The notes under the pieces are model-generated. The model was not told the DNA's origin. It searched no databases and was given only the letters and a program-made list of their open reading frames with translations. From Pseudomonadota bacterium (GTDB lineage Bacteria; Pseudomonadota; Gammaproteobacteria; Steroidobacterales; Steroidobacteraceae), in assembly GCA_023391815.1 (NCBI GenBank), contig JAEWAF010000056.1, positions 1-19,884 on the forward strand: a stretch of DNA of 19,884 nucleotides, in the 5' to 3' direction. Position numbers and translations under genes: made by a program. Shown in pieces: positions 1 through 7,166 of the stretch. Numbering within the stretch: the stretch's first letter is position 1; every line of letters begins with the position of its first letter.

Positions 1-42
1 GCCCCCCACGACGTTTGCTCATCTCTACTGTCGAGACCAGCC

Positions 43-1353
43 ATGTCAGCGAACTCCGATCTGCACGCCCGGCGCAACGCTGCGCTCACCAAGGGCATGT
101 CCACGATGCTGCCCGTCTACATCGAGAAGGGGCAGAACGCCGAGCTGTGGGATGCGGACGGCCGCCGTTACGTCGACTTCGCCGGCGGTATCGCGGTGCT
201 CAACACCGGGCACCTGCATCCGCATGTGAAGGCCGCCGTGATGAAACAGCTCGACGCGGGCTTCACTCATACGTGCGTCATGATCACGCCGTATCGCGTG
301 GCCGTTGAGCTGGCCGAGAAGTTGAATGCGCTCGCGCCGGGACCGACGCCGAAGAAGACGATGCTTGTCACGACCGGTGCAGAAGCCGTGGAGAACGCGG
401 TGAAGATCGCGCGCGCTCACACGGGTCGTTCCGCCGTGATCGCGTTCGGCGGCGGCTTTCATGGCCGCACCTACATGGCCATGGCGCTGACCGGCAAAGT
501 GTCGCCCTACAAAGTGGGCTTCGGTCCGTTCCCGGGCGATGTTTATCACGTGCCGTTTCCGGTGACGTATCACGGCGTCACGTCGGAAGACAGCCTCGCC
601 GCGCTGGACCAACTCTTCAAATACGATGTCGAGCCGTCACGCGTCGCCGCCATCATCATCGAGCCGGTGCTCGGTGAAGGTGGGTTCTACGCGGCGCCGG
701 TCGAGTTCATGAAGGCGCTGCGCGCGCTTTGTGACAAGCACGGCATCGTGCTCATCGTGGATGAAATCCAGACCGGCTTCGCTCGCACCGGCAAGATGTT
801 TGCTATCGAGCACTACGGCATCGAGCCGGATCTGATGACCATGGCGAAGAGCCTTGCCGGCGGCTTCCCTCTCGCGGCGGTGGTCGGCAAGCAGCAGATC
901 ATGGACGCGCCGATCACCGGCGGCCTCGGTGGTACGTATGCAGGTTCGGCGGTCAGCTGTGCCGCTGCGCTCGCCGTGATCGAACTGATGGAGAAAGAGA
1001 AGTTGCCGGCGCGTGCCAACCAGGTCGGCGACCTTCTCATGCAGCGGCTGCGCAAGTTTCAGCACGAGTTCTCGTGCGTCGGCGAAGTGCGTGCTCTGGG
1101 CGCGATGGTCGCGATGGAACTGGTGCGCAACCGCGATGCGAACGCGCCGGACGCGGACCTCACCAAAGCTTTGGTTCAGCGCGCGGCGGCCAACGGCCTG
1201 GTGCTGTTGTCGTGCGGCCTCTATGCCAACGTGATTCGTCTGCTGGTGCCGTTGACCGCATCGGATGCGATCGTCAACGAAGGCCTCGACATCATCGAGA
1301 AATCACTCCGCGAAGTGCTCGCGGCGACGGCGCCGGTGGCCGCGACCGGCTGA
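43..1353 (+). CDS. gabT: 4-aminobutyrate aminotransferase (class III PLP aminotransferase)
   Basis: This cytosolic PLP enzyme is predicted to move the amino group of 4-aminobutyrate to 2-oxoglutarate, giving succinate semialdehyde and glutamate (GABA shunt). The 436-residue length fits bacterial GabT (about 425). The N-terminal region carries the class III signature around FAGGIAVLNTGHLHP (residues 46-60). A cofactor-phosphate loop TTGAEAVENAVKIAR lies at 110-124, the PLP-ring aspartate is D240 in IVDEIQTGF, and the Schiff-base lysine is K269 in MAKSLAGGFPL. The ATG at 43 is chosen because the protein then aligns end to end with known GabT starts; no clear ribosome binding site is visible in the short upstream stretch. 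Its 3' end overlaps the convergent subtilase gene by 51 bp. Other omega-aminotransferases (5-aminovalerate, beta-alanine) share these motifs, so the exact substrate is less certain than the family. No gabD or transporter is visible here. Confidence 0.92.
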   Translation: MSANSDLHARRNAALTKGMSTMLPVYIEKGQNAELWDADGRRYVDFAGGIAVLNTGHLHPHVKAAVMKQLDAGFTHTCVMITPYRVAVELAEKLNALAPGPTPKKTMLVTTGAEAVENAVKIARAHTGRSAVIAFGGGFHGRTYMAMALTGKVSPYKVGFGPFPGDVYHVPFPVTYHGVTSEDSLAALDQLFKYDVEPSRVAAIIIEPVLGEGGFYAAPVEFMKALRALCDKHGIVLIVDEIQTGFARTGKMFAIEHYGIEPDLMTMAKSLAGGFPLAAVVGKQQIMDAPITGGLGGTYAGSAVSCAAALAVIELMEKEKLPARANQVGDLLMQRLRKFQHEFSCVGEVRALGAMVAMELVRNRDANAPDADLTKALVQRAAANGLVLLSCGLYANVIRLLVPLTASDAIVNEGLDIIEKSLREVLAATAPVAATG

Positions 1354-3288
1354 GCCGTTCGCGACCTTGCGGCGGCGGGGGGCCGGCAGCGCGAGCGGCA
1401 ACAAGCCAAGCACCAATAGCAACCAGTCGAAGCTGCCGCCGCCACCGCCACTCTGACCGATGGGCGAGGACGGCGGCGGCGCCGGTGTGTCCGGCGGCGT
1501 GGTCGTGACCATCGCGAAATCGGTGTCGTCGGTCGCGCCCGCGCTATCGGTCACTCGCAGCCGCAACGTGAAGCGGCTGTTTCCATTCACCTGCAATGTC
1601 GTCGACGCCGCCGCTGCGTCGGCGATGGTTGGGGCCGCCCCCGTCACGTTCACGACGCTCCATTGATAGCTCGCCACAGTGCGGTCAGGCGCCGCGAAGC
1701 TGGTGTTGCCGCTGATGTTGACGGCGACGTTCGGATTGATGGTCGCGGTCGACTGCACGATGCCGAACGGTTTGCCGGCCGCATCCACCGCCGCCTTGGT
1801 GTTGAGCATGCCGGCGCCGCAGGTGACCGTCGTACAGATACATTCCTCACCTTGCACGAACGTCGTTGGCACGCGGCAGATCCGGTTCGTCGTCGGGCTG
1901 GACGTCGGGAACGGCGTCGCCGACTCCTGGAGCAAGGTCGCGAGCTGATCCGGCTTGAGTTGCGGATTCACCGCGTTCATCAGCGCGGCGGCGCCGGCCA
2001 CCAGGGGCGCCGAGAAGCTCGTGCCGACATTGGGCCGATTCACTTTATCGGTATGGGTGGGGCCGACCGGGACGGTGCTGCCCATATCGATGGCGACCTG
2101 GATCGCATACACGCAGGGTGCAGCGGTCGTGTACGGCGGCTCGTTCACGCAGTTGCCGCCCGGGGCGGAGATGTCCGTGCCCGGACCCAGATTGCTGAAG
2201 CCGATCTTGCTGCCGGCGTGACGAACTGCGCCGACGCCGAGCACGTTGTTGCAGTTCGCGGGCGTGCCGGGCGGAATGCCTTCGTTACCGACCGAGGCGA
2301 CGACCAAGGTGCCCCGAGCCGTGATTTCGTCGATCGCGCTTTGCCACAAGGCGTTGCAGCTATCGTTGCCGCCGAGACTCAGATTGATGATCTTTGCCGG
2401 CGTGGGATTCGGAGGGACGCCCTCGACCTCCAGACCCGCGGCCCAGCGCATGCCGTCGATGATGTCGGAATCGGGTCCACCGCATTTGCCGAGGACGCGC
2501 ACCGGCAGAATCCTGGTGGCCCAGCCGGCGCCGGCGACTCCATAGCCATCGTCGCTCCTCGCCCCGATCAAGCTCGCGACCCGCGTGCCATGCCACGAGC
2601 TGCCGCTGGCCGAGCAACCGCTGAAAAACGCCGAGGCGCGATCGGTTGAATCGACCCAGTCGCCCGGATCGCTGGGATCGGCGTCCCGCCCATCGCCATC
2701 GTTGGCGGTGCGAGCATCGGAGAGGAAGTCGTACCCGACGAGCTCGCCATTCCCGTTTCTTACCAGCTTGCTCGTGAGGTCGGGATGGTCGGGACGCACG
2801 CCGGTGTCGAGCACCGCGACCACGGTGTTCGCGTCGCCGGTCGTCACATCCCAGGCTTGGTCGGTACGAGTGGCCGCCGGTTCCGCGCTGAGGAAATACC
2901 ACTGATCGAGCGCCAGCTCGTCGGAGGGAACCTTCTGGATCTGGCGGCGCTTGTCGGCGACCGCGAACGCCACGTCCGGATCGGCATTGAGCTTGTCGAG
3001 CACGCCTTGCAACTCGGCGCCGCTCACGGCGTGGTCGAGCTTGTAGACCTCGGTGTTCGGGGTGCTACGGCGTTTGTGCTGGATGCCCAGGCCTGAAGTC
3101 GTTGACAGCTTGCTGGCGCGTTGCGCGGGCGAGGTCGACAGCGTGGCTTTCGAGCCGTCGCGCCAGCGCACGACGATTTGATCGGTCGCGTCCGGCGCCT
3201 GCAACCGGAGGCCCTGGTATTCCCGCGATTGAGCAAAGGCCGGTAGGGCGACCAGCGTGGAGAGCAGGACGGCGGCGAGCATTCTCAT
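1303..3288 (-). CDS. Secreted subtilisin-like (S8) serine protease with GlyGly-CTERM-like tail
   Basis: This 661-residue precursor of an exported endopeptidase has a signal peptide (residues 1-19, cut after AFA) and a propeptide-like region (about 37-115) ending near KRRQIQKVPSDE. The S8 catalytic domain (about 125-460) has its triad at D161 (VAVLDTGV), H233 (SWHGTRVASL) and S424 (GTSFSAPLVAG), with oxyanion-hole N335 in ASVGNEG. A PKD/Ig-like beta domain spans about 515-598. A proline-rich linker, a five-glycine run (614-618), a hydrophobic helix (620-637) and an Arg cluster (638-640) follow; this order matches GlyGly-CTERM sorting signals processed by rhombosortase in Gammaproteobacteria. 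The start at 3288 is preferred because AAAGGAA sits seven bases upstream and the signal peptide begins there; longer in-frame starts give an Arg-rich, non-secretory N-terminus. Some 20 residues beyond the Arg cluster are encoded partly antisense to gabT. No rhombosortase gene is in view. Confidence 0.9.
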   Translation of the reverse strand: MRMLAAVLLSTLVALPAFAQSREYQGLRLQAPDATDQIVVRWRDGSKATLSTSPAQRASKLSTTSGLGIQHKRRSTPNTEVYKLDHAVSGAELQGVLDKLNADPDVAFAVADKRRQIQKVPSDELALDQWYFLSAEPAATRTDQAWDVTTGDANTVVAVLDTGVRPDHPDLTSKLVRNGNGELVGYDFLSDARTANDGDGRDADPSDPGDWVDSTDRASAFFSGCSASGSSWHGTRVASLIGARSDDGYGVAGAGWATRILPVRVLGKCGGPDSDIIDGMRWAAGLEVEGVPPNPTPAKIINLSLGGNDSCNALWQSAIDEITARGTLVVASVGNEGIPPGTPANCNNVLGVGAVRHAGSKIGFSNLGPGTDISAPGGNCVNEPPYTTAAPCVYAIQVAIDMGSTVPVGPTHTDKVNRPNVGTSFSAPLVAGAAALMNAVNPQLKPDQLATLLQESATPFPTSSPTTNRICRVPTTFVQGEECICTTVTCGAGMLNTKAAVDAAGKPFGIVQSTATINPNVAVNISGNTSFAAPDRTVASYQWSVVNVTGAAPTIADAAAASTTLQVNGNSRFTLRLRVTDSAGATDDTDFAMVTTTPPDTPAPPPSSPIGQSGGGGGSFDWLLLVLGLLPLALPAPRRRKVANGSAGRGHRRRRREHFAE

Positions 3289-3307
3289 CGGCGATTCCTT
3301 TAGAACC

Positions 3308-3313
3308 ATTATT
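3308..3313 (-). promoter_or_regulatory. Possible -10 element for the protease gene
   Basis: On the minus strand the sequence reads AATAAT, five of six matches to TATAAT, about 20 bp upstream of the protease ATG. No good -35 hexamer lies 16-18 bp further up, which would suit an activator-dependent promoter. The implied leader would be very short, starting near the AAAGGAA ribosome binding site, so this call is weak. Confidence 0.25.
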
Positions 3314-3365
3314 CTCGACTCGGGCTCGGGCATCCTGCCACGACCCTCGTGCGAGCGGCAAAAGG

Positions 3366-3381
3366 CGTGACTTTTGTCACT
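3366..3381. promoter_or_regulatory. CRP/FNR-family-like palindromic operator
   Basis: GTGA (3367-3370) and TCAC (3377-3380) are separated by six bases, giving a perfect inverted repeat GTGAC-TTTT-GTCAC. The spacing and half-sites match the core of the CRP consensus TGTGA-N6-TCACA; only the outermost base of each half-site differs. The site lies about 80 bp upstream of the protease start and about 380 bp upstream of the oxidoreductase start. If the protease -10 listed above is real, the centre falls near -72, a spacing used by class I CRP activation. The binding protein is inferred, not shown. Confidence 0.4.
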
Positions 3382-3385
3382 CGCT

Positions 3386-3402
3386 CGCCGCCTTCGGCGG
3401 CG
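3386..3402. other. Perfect 7-bp hairpin
   Basis: CGCCGCC (3386-3392) pairs with GGCGGCG (3396-3402) around a TTC loop. It lies five bases from the CRP-like palindrome and is not followed by a T-run on either strand, so it does not look like a simple intrinsic terminator. It could be a dispersed palindromic (REP-like) repeat or a structure in either leader transcript. Confidence 0.4.
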
Positions 3403-3633
3403 GGGGATGTCCCTATACCCGGGCTCTTCGATGAAACCATGTGTTCGGTGTACAGCGGATGAATGTTTCGGGCCGATCGATTCGGGCGGCCGCGCATCCA
3501 ATTCGCGGCGGCCGGCGAATCGAGTTCGAGTCAACCATCGGGATCGATCGCACGAGCCTCTCGCCAGCGCGCGCATGAGCTATTCGCCGCCACAAACGTC
3601 CTGGATTCCGTGACGTAGCGCACGGAAGACAGC

Positions 3634-3664
3634 TTGCTAGCATCGCGGCCGGATCGGTAGCATC
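3634..3664 (+). promoter_or_regulatory. Weak sigma70-like promoter and TAGCATC direct repeat upstream of the operon
   Basis: TTGCTA (3634-3639) and TAGCAT (3658-3663) each match four of six bases of the -35 and -10 consensus, with an 18-bp spacer. The same stretch contains TAGCATC twice (3638-3644 and 3658-3664), 20 bp apart or about two helical turns, which could instead be half-sites for an activator. No better promoter is visible in the roughly 120 bp before the first operon gene. Only an experiment would decide. Confidence 0.22.
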
Positions 3665-3723
3665 CGTCGCGAATTTAACAAATAAAAGTCGTACGGGATG
3701 GCAGCGGGTCGCAAGCAATCGCA

Positions 3724-3827
3724 GGGAGGAGCAAGTGCTGGCGCATTTGTTTCCGTATGTACCAAATCGCAATCATCGGCGCGGGCCCCGCGGGCCTGAG
3801 CGCAGCGGCACGCGCGGCCGCGCGTGA
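3724..3827 (+). other. Strong Shine-Dalgarno with possible 30-codon leader ORF (GTG 3735 to TGA 3827)
   Basis: GGGAGGAG at 3724-3731 is the best ribosome binding site in the region. It sits at ideal spacing for GTG 3735, which opens a 30-codon frame ending at 3825-3827, inside the oxidoreductase gene and in another frame. The oxidoreductase ATG (3757) is 27 bases past the Shine-Dalgarno, too far for standard initiation, and its frame has no upstream ATG, GTG or TTG near the site. Either the ORF is a translated leader coupled to the main gene, or the main gene uses an unusual start. The encoded peptide (begins MLAHLFPYVP) has no recognised motif. Confidence 0.3.
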
Positions 3828-6288
3828 TCGACAGGCGCGGCGATCGAGTCCCAGTTACATACTGCTCGAAGGCTTCAGCGCCCACGCCAAGACCATCCAG
3901 CGTTACCAGAAAGGTAAGCATGTGATGGCCGAGCCCGGCTTCCTGGATCTGCGCAGCGATCTGAGCTTCGGTGCCGGCAGCCGCGAAAAGATTCTGTCGG
4001 CGTGGGGCGACGGTCTGCGTGAGCTCAATGTAAACATCCGGCAGAACGCTGAAGTCCGCAAGATCGTCGGCGCCAAGGACGCGTTCGCGATCCAGCTCGC
4101 CACCGGCGAGACCCTACAAGCCGCACGGGTCGTGCTCGCGATCGGCCTGGAAGGCAATCCTCGCAAGCTCGGCGCGCCCGGCGAGGACCTCGAGCGGGTT
4201 CAATATCAGCTCGACGACCCCAAGGAATTCAGCAACGAAACCATTCTGGTGGTCGGCGCCGGCGACTCGGCCATCGAAAATGCCCTGGCGCTGGCCGAGC
4301 AGAACGATGTCTGGATCTTGAATCGCGGCAAGGAATTCAGTCGCGCCAAGGACGCCAACCTCAACGCCGTGGTCGCGGCCATCACCGATCCGCGCCGGCG
4401 GCTGAACTGTTATTACGAGACCAGCATCAAGAGCGTCACGCAGACGAACGGGCCGATGCCGCTGAGTGTCGTCATGCAGACCCCGGCGGGCGAGAAGACG
4501 GTGCAATGTCATCGCATCATCGCGCGTCTGGGCGCCATCCCGCCGCGCAAGTTCGTCGAGTCCATCGGTATCGAATTTCCGAACGAGCGCGCCGATGCCA
4601 TTCCCGAGTTGAGCCGTCATTACGAAAGCAACGTGCCCGGGGTCTACATCATCGGCTCGCTGGCGGGTTATCCGCTGATCAAGCAGGCGATGAACCAGGG
4701 CTACGACGTGATCGAGTTCATCAACGGCAACGAGGTGAAGCCGGCCGATCATCCGCTGCTCGAATACCAGTTTTTCGGGCTGCCGTTCGAACGCCCGGTG
4801 GATGAGATCATCGAGCGCTTCCAGACCCTGATCCCGATGTTTCGCCAGATGAATGCACTGGCGTTTCGCGAGCTGGTGATCGAGAGCGATCTGCTGGTCG
4901 CGTTCCCGGCGGGCGCCGAGTTCGACGATGCCCGCAAGCGCATGGCGGTGCTACAGAAGAAGCTGGCGGCGAAAGACCCGCAGCCACGCATGACCCGAGT
5001 CATTCGCGAAGGCGAGGTGATCTACGAGCCGGGCGAGTTCGGCACGTCGTTTTTCACCATCGTCGATGGCGAAGTGCTGCTGGAAGCCACCGGACCGCAG
5101 AAGATCCGCACGCGCCTGGGGCGCGGTGAGTTCTTCGGCGAGATGAGCTTGCTCTCGGGTCGGCCGCGCCTCGAAAAAGCAGTCGCGGGTCCCGGCTGCA
5201 TCCTGGTGGAAACGCCGCGCCGGACCATGGTGAAGCTGATGAACTCCAACGAGGAGGTTCGCAGCGGCATCGACTGGATCTTCATCGTGCGCGAGCTGCA
5301 GCGACACTTCGCGCCGTTCGCCACGCTTCGAGAGCTTCGAAGCATTGCCACGCGCGTGACTTTGCGACGGCTCAAAGCGGGCGAAGTACTGTTCAGCGAA
5401 GGCGAGATCGGCGACTCGTTGTTCGTGTTGCGCTCGGGCGCGATCACGTTGTTACGTCGGCAGGGCGATGCGGACCAGCTGGTGTCGCAAGTCCGCTACG
5501 GTCAGCTCATCGGCGAGATGGCGCTGATGGGCGATCCGGTGCGACGTGAAACCGCGAGCGCGAACGTCGCCGCCGAGTTGATCGAGATCAAGCGCAAGGA
5601 ATTCCTCGAGCTGACGCGTCGTGACGACGCCCGACTCGATCCGCTGCAGAAAGACGTCAGCCGACGCGTCGTGGACAACGCACGCATGCAGGTCCGGCCC
5701 GAAGCGGGCACGCTGATGAACTTCCTGATGGAGGAAGGCCTGGGCGAGGCCACCAATGTCCTGATCATCGACGAAGCGCTGTGCGTCGGTTGTGACAACT
5801 GCGAGAAGGCGTGCGCCGAAACGCACGAAGGCATTTCGCGACTGGATCGTGAAGCCGGCGCGACCTTCGCCAACATTCACATTCCGATCTCGTGTCGTCA
5901 CTGCGAGCAGCCTCATTGCATGAAAGACTGCCCGCCGAACGCGTTGCGCCGGTCGGAGAGCGGTGAGGTCTACATCAACGAGACCTGCATCGGCTGCGGT
6001 AACTGCGAGGCGAACTGTCCCTACGGCGTGATCCGCATGGTCTACGACGCGCCGAAGAAACCGGGGCTCGTGTCGTGGATGCTGTTCGCGCTGGGCAGCG
6101 GCCCCGGCGAAGAGCCCGATTACAAACCCTCCGCCAAGGCCAAGGACAAAGGCAAGAAAGCGACCAAGTGCGACGCGTGCGTCGGCCTGCAGGGCGGACC
6201 GGCTTGCGTGCGAGCGTGTCCGACCGGTGCGGCCATTCGCATCGGGCCGGAGCAGTTCATCGACCTGGTCGAGGAGCGGAAGCGGTGA
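3757..6288 (+). CDS. FAD/NAD(P) oxidoreductase - double cNMP-binding - four-cluster [4Fe-4S] fusion
   Basis: This cytosolic 843-residue fusion is predicted to take electrons from NAD(P)H and pass them along Fe-S clusters to the membrane. Residues 1-325 form a pyridine-nucleotide-disulfide-type module: FAD motif GAGPAG (8-13) and NAD(P) motif GAGDSAIENA (167-176). It lacks the CxxC of thioredoxin reductase. Two cyclic-nucleotide-binding domains follow: about 415-495 (GEFFGEMSLLSGRPR, 457-471) and about 525-620 (GQLIGEMALMGDPVRR, 582-597); both keep the GE pair and an arginine near the phosphate-binding position. The C-terminus (665-830) has four cysteine groups as in DmsB/NrfC proteins: C676/679/682/686, C713/716/721/725, C744/747/750/754 and C805/808/817/821. 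Its stop overlaps the GTG start of the heme b gene by four bases, matching the Fe-S plus membrane-subunit pairing of DMSO-reductase-type complexes. The N-terminus begins exactly at the Rossmann strand, supporting ATG 3757 despite a distant ribosome binding site. Confidence 0.88.
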   Translation: MYQIAIIGAGPAGLSAAARAAARDRQARRSSPSYILLEGFSAHAKTIQRYQKGKHVMAEPGFLDLRSDLSFGAGSREKILSAWGDGLRELNVNIRQNAEVRKIVGAKDAFAIQLATGETLQAARVVLAIGLEGNPRKLGAPGEDLERVQYQLDDPKEFSNETILVVGAGDSAIENALALAEQNDVWILNRGKEFSRAKDANLNAVVAAITDPRRRLNCYYETSIKSVTQTNGPMPLSVVMQTPAGEKTVQCHRIIARLGAIPPRKFVESIGIEFPNERADAIPELSRHYESNVPGVYIIGSLAGYPLIKQAMNQGYDVIEFINGNEVKPADHPLLEYQFFGLPFERPVDEIIERFQTLIPMFRQMNALAFRELVIESDLLVAFPAGAEFDDARKRMAVLQKKLAAKDPQPRMTRVIREGEVIYEPGEFGTSFFTIVDGEVLLEATGPQKIRTRLGRGEFFGEMSLLSGRPRLEKAVAGPGCILVETPRRTMVKLMNSNEEVRSGIDWIFIVRELQRHFAPFATLRELRSIATRVTLRRLKAGEVLFSEGEIGDSLFVLRSGAITLLRRQGDADQLVSQVRYGQLIGEMALMGDPVRRETASANVAAELIEIKRKEFLELTRRDDARLDPLQKDVSRRVVDNARMQVRPEAGTLMNFLMEEGLGEATNVLIIDEALCVGCDNCEKACAETHEGISRLDREAGATFANIHIPISCRHCEQPHCMKDCPPNALRRSESGEVYINETCIGCGNCEANCPYGVIRMVYDAPKKPGLVSWMLFALGSGPGEEPDYKPSAKAKDKGKKATKCDACVGLQGGPACVRACPTGAAIRIGPEQFIDLVEERKR

Positions 6289-7157
6289 TTCACCGCAATC
6301 TGCTTTCGTATCGGGGGGCGCGCTACCTGTGGTGGTCGCTGGCGCTGATCGTGGCCTCGTGTGTTCTGTATGTCACGCAGGGCGACTCCCAGCCACCGAA
6401 CGGCGGCACCTGGCAGGGGTACGTGCTCGGCACGGTCGGCGCGCTGCTGATCGTCTGGCTCACCATGCTCGGTGTCCGCAAGCGCCAGTACAGCTCGACC
6501 AGCGGCACCGTGCAGGGCTGGACTTCGGCCCACGTGTACCTCGGTTCGGCCCTCGTCGTGATCGCCACCTTACATTCCGGCATCCAGGTTGGCTGGAATT
6601 TGCACACGCTTGCGTATGTGCTCATGTGTGTGGTGATCCTGAGTGGCTTCTTCGGCTTGTACACGTACATGAGCTACCCCCAGCTCATTTCCAAGAACCG
6701 CGAGGGTGGGGCACGCGCGGAGCTGTTTGCCGAATTGTTCGAGCTGGATCGCAATGCTCGCTCGGTCGCGAGCCGTTGCGCGCCGGACATTGCCATCGCC
6801 GTGGACAGCAGTATCGAGCGCACGACGCTGGGCGGCGGAATATATTCGCAGCTTTTCAGTCGCGACGGCTCGTATTTCGTGCGCGGTGAGGGCGAGCCGG
6901 TCCGCAACACCGACCAGCAGCAAGTGATCGATTTCGTCGGCGCGCGCCTGCCACGAGCGGCCAAGGGCGCCGAAGCCGCCAACCTCCAGCAACTCATCGT
7001 GCTGTTATGTCGGCGGCAGGCCGTGCTACGACGGATTCGTCGTGACATTCGCCTGTACGGCTGGCTGAAGATCTGGCTGTACTTCCATGTGCCCGTCTCC
7101 ATCGCGCTGCTGGTCGCGCTGGTGTTGCACATCGTCGTGACCTTTTTCTATTGGTAG
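6285..7157 (+). CDS. Membrane protein, predicted di-heme cytochrome b subunit
   Basis: This 290-residue inner-membrane protein has about five hydrophobic segments (roughly 13-31, 44-62, 82-98, 107-127, 265-288) and a long soluble loop between the last two (about 130-258). Two helices carry paired histidines with identical spacing: H83 and H97, and H268 and H282, each H-x13-H. This is the spacing of cytochrome b and ferric-reductase/NOX proteins, where two hemes b stack across the bilayer, so transmembrane transfer from the preceding Fe-S protein is inferred. The start is GTG 6285, overlapping the upstream TGA as GTGA, with GAGGAG eight bases before it; this begins the protein at IHRNLLSYRG just before the first helix. 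A longer in-frame ATG at 6075 would run inside the upstream gene and adds Arg-rich sequence. I do not recognise a named family. Confidence 0.8.
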   Translation: MIHRNLLSYRGARYLWWSLALIVASCVLYVTQGDSQPPNGGTWQGYVLGTVGALLIVWLTMLGVRKRQYSSTSGTVQGWTSAHVYLGSALVVIATLHSGIQVGWNLHTLAYVLMCVVILSGFFGLYTYMSYPQLISKNREGGARAELFAELFELDRNARSVASRCAPDIAIAVDSSIERTTLGGGIYSQLFSRDGSYFVRGEGEPVRNTDQQQVIDFVGARLPRAAKGAEAANLQQLIVLLCRRQAVLRRIRRDIRLYGWLKIWLYFHVPVSIALLVALVLHIVVTFFYW

Positions 7158-7166
7158 GCCGCTCGC

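Larger units (their letters stand above)
3289..3756. other. Divergent intergenic region (468 bp)
   Basis: This is the only long non-coding stretch, lying between the divergently transcribed protease and the cytochrome operon. It holds a CRP-like palindrome, a perfect hairpin, a direct repeat of TAGCATC, an AT-rich patch (about 3671-3688, unusual in this GC-rich window) and a strong Shine-Dalgarno sequence at 3724-3729, each listed separately. Short open frames cross it, but none has convincing protein character apart from a possible leader ORF at 3735. It presumably contains the promoters for both directions. Confidence 0.8.

Noticed and set aside
1332..1350. Inverted repeat GCCGGT / ACCGGC with a 7-base loop at the end of gabT as a terminator
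   Set aside because: No T-run on either side and it lies inside both coding sequences; GC-rich coding DNA gives such pairs often.
1663..2649. A long + strand open frame (328 codons) opposite the subtilase
   Set aside because: Antisense shadow of a gene with an intact catalytic triad; Arg/His/Gly-rich with no domain character.
3374..3613. A 79-codon + strand open frame in the divergent intergenic region, with a CVRC motif
   Set aside because: No convincing ribosome binding site, Arg/Ser-rich composition typical of random high-GC frames, and it runs through the hairpin and regulatory elements.
3757..4731. Thioredoxin reductase identity for the N-terminal module of the fusion protein
   Set aside because: FAD and NAD(P) motifs are present, but the redox-active CxxC is absent.
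6075..6284. Upstream ATG start for the heme b subunit
   Set aside because: It would overlap the Fe-S module out of frame by over 200 bp and add Arg-rich sequence; GTG 6285 has a good ribosome binding site and overlaps the stop.
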